DNA of 64,000 bases. Source: Reticulascus tulasneorum. Lineage: Eukaryota; Ascomycota; Sordariomycetes; Glomerellales; Reticulascaceae. Location: NCBI GenBank assembly GCA_001557505.1, contig LSAX01000001.1, positions 5,084,001-5,148,000 of the forward strand, given 5' to 3'. The notes below the pieces were generated by a model, which was not told the origin of the DNA, ran no database searches, and saw nothing but the letters and a program-made list of their open reading frames with translations. Each line of letters opens with the position of its first letter. The first letter of the stretch is position 1. The translations under genes were made by a program, and so were the position numbers. This document shows positions 57,687-64,000 of this stretch, piece by piece.

Positions 57687-59255
57687 ATGCCTTTTATCGC
57701 AGCGAAGAGATCCTCCAGCCAGTCGCCCGTCATGCCTTGGCTCTCTCGCACTCCATCGTACCAGTCGCCGGTTTCGTCACCAGGACTTACCGGCGGCGGA
57801 CAGCCAACGAAACCGTGTGCTTCTTCAATCACCTATATCCCGCCGTTGATCGATGGGGCCTGTGGTACAATGCCCAGAGGCCAGAAGCCGATCATGTCGT
57901 TGCTTCGGAATGACATGCTAGAGGTTTGGGGAATGGTGCCTGCGTTGTTGTCGTCACTCCGCCTGCACTTCATGAACCATCGCCAGCACCTTTCCCGAAG
58001 CCATGCAAAGGATGTCACTGTTCACTTGATTCTGGCCATGCTCGAGGTTGGAATGTTCTCCCTGGCGATACCGTTGTGGGTCGCTTTGCCCGGTATTCTG
58101 TTCGCGTCATGGCTCTCGTTGTGCTTGGCCATGGTCATGGGTCTCAGCAGGCTCATAAATGGAGACGAAACTGTGTTTCATTGCGACGGTGCCGGCAGTT
58201 GGACTATGGATTCCGAAAACGAGGAGGAGAGATGGATCTTTGTCGGGGGCGTCAGTACAAGGTAGGCTACTCCCATTCTTCACAGGGACGAACGGCTAAC
58301 TTGGACCAGCTCCCATCATATGGCGCAATGCACGCTGCCTCGATTGGCAAGACTTTTCGCCCGTCCGTTCAGTGGGATCCAAATGCCAACTTACGGCATT
58401 CCGTTCGACATGATAGCTCTCATTGTTCAACGATGCTTCCCATACCAAACAAAGTCATCGCAAGCCTTGTACAGTGAGTTGCGGAGCGCACTTCTCGACT
58501 CCGCCATTACTCGGGTCGCCGTCATCGCACATAATAACGGTTCCATACCGATGGGCATTGCTCTTACTCGCCTTTGTGCCGACATTCAGCCCGAGAAGCT
58601 CAACAAGCTTGAAATTTATACGTTCGGAGCTTCAGCTAGCGAGTTCCTCGTTCCGCTGGGCGAAAGCAAGAAATCAAAACATGACGAGGCAGTAATTGAT
58701 GAAAAGGGACCGCATATTGAGCACTTTGCGTATGCAAGCGATCCATTCGCACAAATGGGCGTTCTGCGCAGCGTCCACAAGAACCTCGATGGTCGCTTTT
58801 GCGGCGGAGTGTTCGTTATCCAAAATCAAATGCCCTTGCCCTCGGGCCGCTGGATCCCCGATCGCCGACCCCTCATGCTTCTCACGGACTACCTGTCCGC
58901 GCTCTTCCCTGATCCAAACACCAGAGGCCCCAGCAGTATCCTCGACTACGTGATGAATATCGACCGTGACATAGCCGAGAAGCGTGAGCTAGCTGCCATG
59001 GCCAACTATGCACAGACAAAACGGTCAAGGAAGGACAACCGGCGTCTTAGCTGGACGGGTCTCGGTGCCACCGTTGGTGGAAAGAACGGGGTCATGGATG
59101 GGGTCACTGGTCTGGAGATGGCGAGGAGGGGCTGCCGAGAGTGTGACGGACACCGTGGGCGGGAGGTGAGCTGGCTGGCTAAATATGTGCAAAATGGATG
59201 GGTGGTAGAACAAAAGGAGATTGTTGATGCGATGGGTCTAGGAAGCATGGAGTGA
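57687..59255 (+). CDS. Membrane-associated alpha/beta-hydrolase-like protein, catalytic Ser apparently replaced
   Basis: Two exons (57687-58261, 58310-59255; intron of 48 nt) give 506 aa. A low-complexity N-terminus is followed by SITYIPPLIDGACG, which resembles the first strand and oxyanion loop of hydrolases. Next come two adjacent hydrophobic segments (MLEVGMFSLAIPLWVALPG and FASWLSLCLAMVMGL), then a second half with ERWIFVGGV and MPTYGIPFDMIALIVQRCFP. The expected nucleophile elbow reads RVAVIAHNNGSIPMG, with Asn-Asn where Ser is normal. EIYTFGASASEF and GPHIEHFAYASDPFAQMGVL look like the strand and His/Asp loop of a lipase-like fold. I know no function; it may be a pseudo-enzyme. The start ATG is the first one after an upstream in-frame stop. 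Confidence 0.75.
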
Positions 59256-59800
59256 CGTCGTCACTGAGTATATGGGGTTGGATTCACCTCAGAGACCACC
59301 TTTCGCTACCTAGGCTGTAGCGTGTTGCTTGCTTGCTCTCCAGAGGCTACTGTGCCATGCCTTGTGTAATATATTGTAGTAATCGCAAGGTCATTGAGTA
59401 ATGGGCCAAGATATCCTGGTGTTAATTCAGTCCGGAGCTTGCACTATTGATGAAGAAGAATGTCTGGTCGCAATTAGAGGTACTGGTTGTTCTTCGAGCG
59501 AGACGGGTGCAGTGGTGTAGTGGCACATGCGTATATAAGTTCTCGCAGTGTTGAATTAGTCTGAGTAGATAGTCTCAAGGCGGAGATGGGAGCCGGCCTT
59601 CGCACTAAGGTTAAGCAAGAGAAATCCTAGGCGAGCTAGTCGGGGGAACAAGAGGAAATGGCTCAACAGCTTCTCGAGTTATAGCACTAAGACTAGCCTC
59701 CTTTCGAGGATTGACAGAATCAATGTCCAACTCGGTTCTTAGGCCGCTCATCGGGCCGCGGAAGAGAGAGTGGGATATTGACCCAGAAGTCTGGGTTTAT
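59256..59800. other. Convergent 3' intergenic region
   Basis: This lies between the hydrolase-like gene and the P450 gene stops. Nothing recognised. Confidence 0.6.
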
Positions 59801-61716
59801 TCACAACTCACGCTCCTTGAACTGAAGCATCGGCCCATTCAGATGAGTAGTGAAGTAGCTCTTTGATTGCATCTCCCCAGGTCGCTCCCGTCCCCATCCC
59901 ATCCCCTTGGCGCCCTCGCCGACTCTCCCTGCTGCGCCCTCGGCCAATTTGAAATCCAGTCTCCAGAAAACGTTAGCCATTGTAAGCATCACTTCCATCA
60001 AGGCAAAGTTTTTTGCAATGCATTGTCTCGGTCCAGTCGAAAACGGTAGGAAACTGGTCGACATCTGTCTGATCCGCTCTCGGTCCCGGTCCCGCTCTTC
60101 TTCACTCTGGCCATGCACAATCCACCGCTCAATATCGTACTTGAATGGCTCAGGGAATGCGAGTGAGTTGTGGTGCAGAGAATACAAGCCAGCACCAACA
60201 AGGAGACCGCCAGGCACATGATGCCCGTCGACAATGCAACCGCCAGGCTCGGTCAGACGCCAGAGCGGCTGCCCACCAACAGGGTTAAGGCGCATGGCTT
60301 CGTTGATAGCGGCACGGAGCGAGGCACAGGCGTTCAGGGATGGTCCTGCACAAATATCGCTTGCTGATGAAAAGGCTGAACGGACCTCGGATGCAACTTG
60401 AGCATAGGCATCGGGGTGTCGAGCAAGGTAAAAGAAGGTAGCCGAGAGGGAACTAGAAGATGTATCGGAGCCTAACCATTTTGTCAATCTACTTCAGACC
60501 GGGTCGGTCTGACGGGGACACCTACCAGCAATGATGAGATTCGCAGAATTGTACCTCGTTTCGCGAGCTGTGAGCGCCAACTCTCCCGTAATGGGATCTC
60601 TGGCGTCCTTGTAGAGGCCGTACATGTCGTCCACGTCAGGATTCGTCTCCCTCACTTCATTACTGGACTTCATGACCGCAAAGGTGTATTTGCGGAACTC
60701 TCCGGCGCTCCAGGCAAGGTTTGGAAAGAGTATTGCAGAGGCAACCGCCTCGAAAGTGTAGAAAATTGGAGACTGATGCAGTACGCCGATGAGGCGGACA
60801 AGTGTCGTCATTGTCAGTGACATGCCGCGGTTCACGGCGGACGTAAGGAGGTCCCAGGACGTTGTAAAAACGACAGTCGATATGATATCTGTGGTAAGGT
60901 AGTTGCCTTGACGGCTTTTAGCAAAAGGGGCCGATTCTTGCGAGGACAATTATCTGACGGACATACACCATAAGGACATGTCCTTGACGCTAGACCAACC
61001 AGCAGAGTCCTCCTCGGGAGATGCATTCTCGACGAGCTTGTCACAGAAAATGTTGATCTTGGCCGTGACAGTGGGCTCATACTTGCGAATCGCAGATTCA
61101 GAAAATCCTAGCTGGAAGATCTTCTTGAATCTCGCGTGTTCTTTCTTGTCTTGGATGCCCAAGATGTTACCTTGGCCGTGCACACGGTAGGATGGCCCTT
61201 TCTTGACTTTCTTCAGTTGGCCGTATATGTCTGCGGTTAAATCAGCGCGCCGACAGGTGAACTGGGTCGAGGAAGCAAGCAAAGGCAAATCTTACCCTGA
61301 TACCCTTCTGGCGAGTTCACTAATATTGCGTTCGGGCCGTAGCGGACAAATTTCCCTGGGGACGTGTCAGCTTTACGAATGGACGATTTGTGGAAGAACC
61401 AAGACAAACCGTATTTTCCATGACAGCGCTCGATGTCGAGATGCATATCACCAGTGTAGGCATAGTAGGCTCCATAAAGAGTAGTTAGTTTAGCCAGAAA
61501 TGGCCCTGGGTACTTTGCGAATGGATGAAACGTCAGGCGATAGACTGCGAGAACGACGAGCTGTATGGTAGCAAGCTAGCGGTTAGCGTTGCTGGGTCAC
61601 ATCGGGCCGCCTTCAATATTCCTAAATGGCGGACAACGTACATTGGCAGTCACAATGAGCACTGCAGCAGTAACTACGTCCTTGGCTAGCGTTGGGAGAA
61701 CAGTCCAGGAGACCAT
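59801..61716 (-). CDS. Cytochrome P450 monooxygenase, ER-anchored
   Basis: Six exons (61642-61716, 61410-61560, 61296-61355, 60967-61230, 60526-60906, 59801-60471) with introns of 81, 54, 65, 60 and 54 nt give 533 aa. The N-terminal membrane anchor (VVTAAVLIVTANLVVLAVY) is completed across the first splice and followed by HPFAKYPGP, the proline hinge. The I-helix region is NLIIAGSDTSSSSLSATFFY, the ExxR motif is Glu-368 in NEAMRLNP, and the haem ligand is Cys-461 in FLPFSTGPRQCIAKNFALME. All essential residues are present, so the enzyme is probably active. The substrate is unknown. There are no obvious secondary-metabolite genes beside it inside the window. Confidence 0.93.
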
Positions 61717-61832
61717 CTTGTCGTCAGTCCGTGATGCAGACTTGGAGGTATGAGAAAACGTTTGTTGCCACGGTGGAATGAGATGAGATTCAGGTCAGCA
61801 CGAACGCCCTAATTAGGCAGTCTATCGGTAAC

Positions 61833-61918
61833 CTTGTCATCTTATCACAATCGCAGCTGAGGAGTGTATTCCTCCGTAACTTGTCACATTATCACAATCG
61901 CAGCTGAGTAGCGTATTC
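61833..61918. repeat. Imperfect direct repeat, two 39-bp copies
   Basis: Copies at 61833-61871 and 61880-61918 share 35 of 39 bases and are separated by 8 bp. Both contain ATCACAATCGCAGCTGAG. They lie 117-202 bp upstream of the P450 start, so they could be duplicated regulatory sites. Confidence 0.85.
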
Positions 61919-62360
61919 TTCCCAGCCAGCCCAGGCCACCAGTTTTCTTGAGACCAGGCCCTCACTGCCAAACTTTTTATCCTCCGGAAGCTTGTTCACT
62001 AGTACAAAGTAATTACGGAGGAACGCTTCAATAAAAGTTATGAGCTTTGCCAAGGAGTTCTCTGAGCAGGGGTAATTGAGCGAGACAATTTCAACCAATT
62101 ATAGCGAAAGAATTGAAGTACTTAGGTAGTCTCTCAGGCCTCACTAGTCGCTACATGTTTTGATTATAGTGGTTTTAGTGGATAGTATTCTGCCAGCTGC
62201 CCCCTATAAACTTAGCGCTTATAGCACCAAGTACGATATTTGTAGTCCGTATAGCCTGCCGCTCTCCGTACTTGAACAGATGCACCTCGGATATCCACCA
62301 GAACAACCCCCCTGAGCGGCAACGGCGTGGCTCAACCTGAAGACTTTTGGAGCGGGCATT

Positions 62361-62466
62361 GTAATCTGTACCGTCACTAGTGGTTATTACAGGAAGGGCG
62401 GCCTGGCTACTGCTGGCAACTGCAGGCCCACCACGCTACTAATAACCATGCCACGTCACAGATTAC
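62361..62466. mobile_element. Possible MITE-like element with about 27-bp terminal inverted repeats
   Basis: The left end (GTAATCTGTACCGTC..., to 62389) matches the complement of the right end (62440-62466) over most of 27-29 bp, with both arms ending in GGTTATTA on the inner side. The interior is only about 50 bp and codes for nothing. A TA at each edge could be a target-site duplication. A simple regulatory palindrome is the alternative. Confidence 0.45.
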
Positions 62467-63241
62467 GAGTTGAGTGATTCCACGTCCGTATTTGTCCTGT
62501 ACTACAGCGCGCGTGAGAACTCGAATAGCTTCGCATCACGATCATATCCAGCTAGAAGACTCGATTCACCCCGGAGAACTTGTAGTAGACGTGTGTATTC
62601 GCTCATCTGACAAATAATTCGATTGCTGGCCTCACTTACCGAGATGTGGTCCTTGTGCGATAAAGGTGGATCAATAAGCGGAAGCAGCATGGAGGAACCT
62701 TTTTCAAATGACCTGACCAAGCAGCAAGCATATCAAACACCTACCTTGATACAAGAAGGTATCGAGACTGTTGCCAGACAAGTCGATAGCCCGAGCCTCC
62801 TACAGCAACATTGCAAAGTTTCTTTCTCCGGATGATCTATGCCGATGGAAGAATGCATCATCAACATCACAGTCCAGATACCTTAGTAATAACAATGGTG
62901 TCCAAAAGTACCCGGTAATTTAGTGCTACCTTACTTGCTTACGTTGCAAAGCTGAACCAGTTGCCTAATGAGGCAGTGAGAGGCCCAGAGATAGCCGCGA
63001 GCCATGCACTGCATCTCACTGAATTACCCCACATGCCCACTAAATAATTAGCACTAACTACGTAGGCTATCAGACGTGGCGTCTACGCGTTCATGGACGA
63101 TACATGGTGAAGAAAAGTCAACCCATGGATGGCATCCTGCAGGATTGCATTGGCCGGTTTATCCCTGGTCATCCAACGTCGACTCTACCCATTGACGTAC
63201 ATCTCGACACACTAGGCTTCTCTGTTTCTGTCATCATCTTG

Positions 63242-63250
63242 TATATATAA
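63242..63250 (+). promoter_or_regulatory. TATA box of the S10 peptidase gene
   Basis: TATATATAA lies 97 bp before the ATG at 63339, the expected spacing. Confidence 0.6.
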
Positions 63251-63338
63251 TTTCTTGGCCGTCCGGCAATCATGTCCATTGGAGAACAGGTTCCGTCACT
63301 TGCAGAGTAATCGCACCCCTTGACGACCCAATTCCGCC

Positions 63339-64000
63339 ATGTTCACTGGCAATCTGATACTGGCGTGTCTCGTGGGGTTAACGAGCGCCCAGTTCCCTCC
63401 CACTCCAGAGGGCGTTACCCTCCTGAAGTCCAGGTTCCACGAGAATGTGACCATTTCATACAAAGAGGTCCGTGTCTATCAGTGTCTTCATGATCCCAAG
63501 CGAGCTGCCTTCCTGACCGGTTCTGTGCACAGCCCGGTATCTGCGAGACTACCCCAGGTGTGATGTCTTATTCCGGCTACGTCCACCTCCCCCCCGGTTT
63601 CCTTGAGGACGGCAGTGGTGAGGCTCAAAACTATCCAATCAATACGTGAGTCACATAATACGCCGATTTTGCCAATCCTCGTTTATCGCATGCGCCAACC
63701 TCAATCACCATAGGTTCTTCTGGTTCTTCGAAGCCCGAGAGGATCCCGAGAATGCTCCTCTGGCAATCTGGCTCAACGGCGGCCCCGGGGGCTCATCGCT
63801 CATGGGCCTTCTCGAAGAAAATGGCCCCTGCTTCGTTGGGCCTGACTCCAAGACCACGTGGCTGAACCCCTGGAGTTGGAATAACGAGGTGAACATGTTG
63901 TATATAGACCAACCGGTCCAAGTTGGCTTCTCGTACGATGTTCCAACGAACGGCACCTTGGAACCCGAAGAGAATGGAGCAGAGCTTCACATAGTCCCAG
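63339..64000 (+). CDS. Secreted serine carboxypeptidase (S10 family), 3' end outside the window
   Basis: Three exons are visible (63339-63467, 63533-63645, 63714 to the window end) with introns of 65 nt (GTCCGT...GCACAG) and 68 nt (GTGAGT...CATAG). A signal peptide ([18 protein letters not shown]) starts the protein. [20 protein letters not shown] and [19 protein letters not shown] are the S10 hallmark, with Gly in place of the Cys of the common GGPGCSS form. [20 protein letters not shown] follows as in all S10 peptidases. The catalytic Ser (GESYAG type), Asp and His lie beyond the window, so activity cannot be judged. Probably an extracellular or vacuolar exopeptidase. Confidence 0.9.

Larger units (their letters stand above)
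61717..63338. other. 1.6-kb divergent intergenic region with repeats
   Basis: This holds the P450 promoter (minus), the S10 promoter (plus), an imperfect 39-bp duplication and a short element with inverted termini. No gene was recognised. Confidence 0.6.

Noticed and set aside
57299..57832. A 177-codon minus-strand frame overlapping the hydrolase-like gene start
   Set aside because: No ATG at its 5' end, no domain, and it overlaps the better supported plus-strand exon.

Overview
The window is nuclear DNA of a filamentous ascomycete (Pezizomycotina). The evidence is short GT-AG introns of about 47-109 nt with CTAAC-type branch points, fungus-specific families (HET, ILM1, CSC1/OSCA, a cAMP-receptor-like GPCR, a GPI-anchored Ser/Thr-rich wall protein, MFS/DHA1) and TATA-proximal promoters. 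A Sordariomycete is my best guess from overall character, but no species can be named. I found no rRNA, tRNA, CRISPR array or intact transposon. Coding models were spliced by hand and every multi-exon model given here keeps its frame.

Layout. 1-4.5 kb: 3' part of a secreted sialidase-fold (BNR) enzyme, then a CSC1/OSCA-type cation channel. 4.9-7.2 kb: an F-box protein on the minus strand whose frame is cut by one TAG and then continues for 121 coherent codons. 9-12.6 kb: a DHA1 drug/H+ antiporter and a D-lactate-dehydrogenase-like enzyme. 13.5-15.3 kb: a Cys-rich, Ser/Thr/Arg-repeat GPI protein. 17.6-24 kb: a flavin monooxygenase fused to DUF6314 and an ankyrin-HET protein. 25.4-32 kb: an alpha/beta hydrolase, a seven-TM receptor and a small secreted Cys-rich protein, separated by long gene-poor stretches.

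33-53.3 kb is a dense housekeeping block: TRS130 (TRAPP complex), MRI1 (methionine salvage), a secreted M20 peptidase, a KIN4-type kinase, CDC43 (geranylgeranyltransferase I beta), ILM1, NAA25 (NatB auxiliary subunit) and the tiny four-exon COX23. 54.8-64 kb: a fringe-like glycosyltransferase, a membrane-linked alpha/beta-hydrolase-like protein that lacks the usual nucleophile serine, a P450, and the 5' part of an S10 carboxypeptidase. A repeat-containing gap with a possible MITE lies between the last two.

The genes do not form an obvious biosynthetic cluster. Several neighbours share divergent promoters (CDC43/ILM1, TRS130/MRI1). The most interesting observation is the F-box gene. Its single stop is a TAG in a T-TAG-G context, where TGG (Trp) would restore a coherent frame. 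That is what one would expect of an A-to-I edited stop in Sordariomycetes, though a pseudogene or sequence error would look the same.
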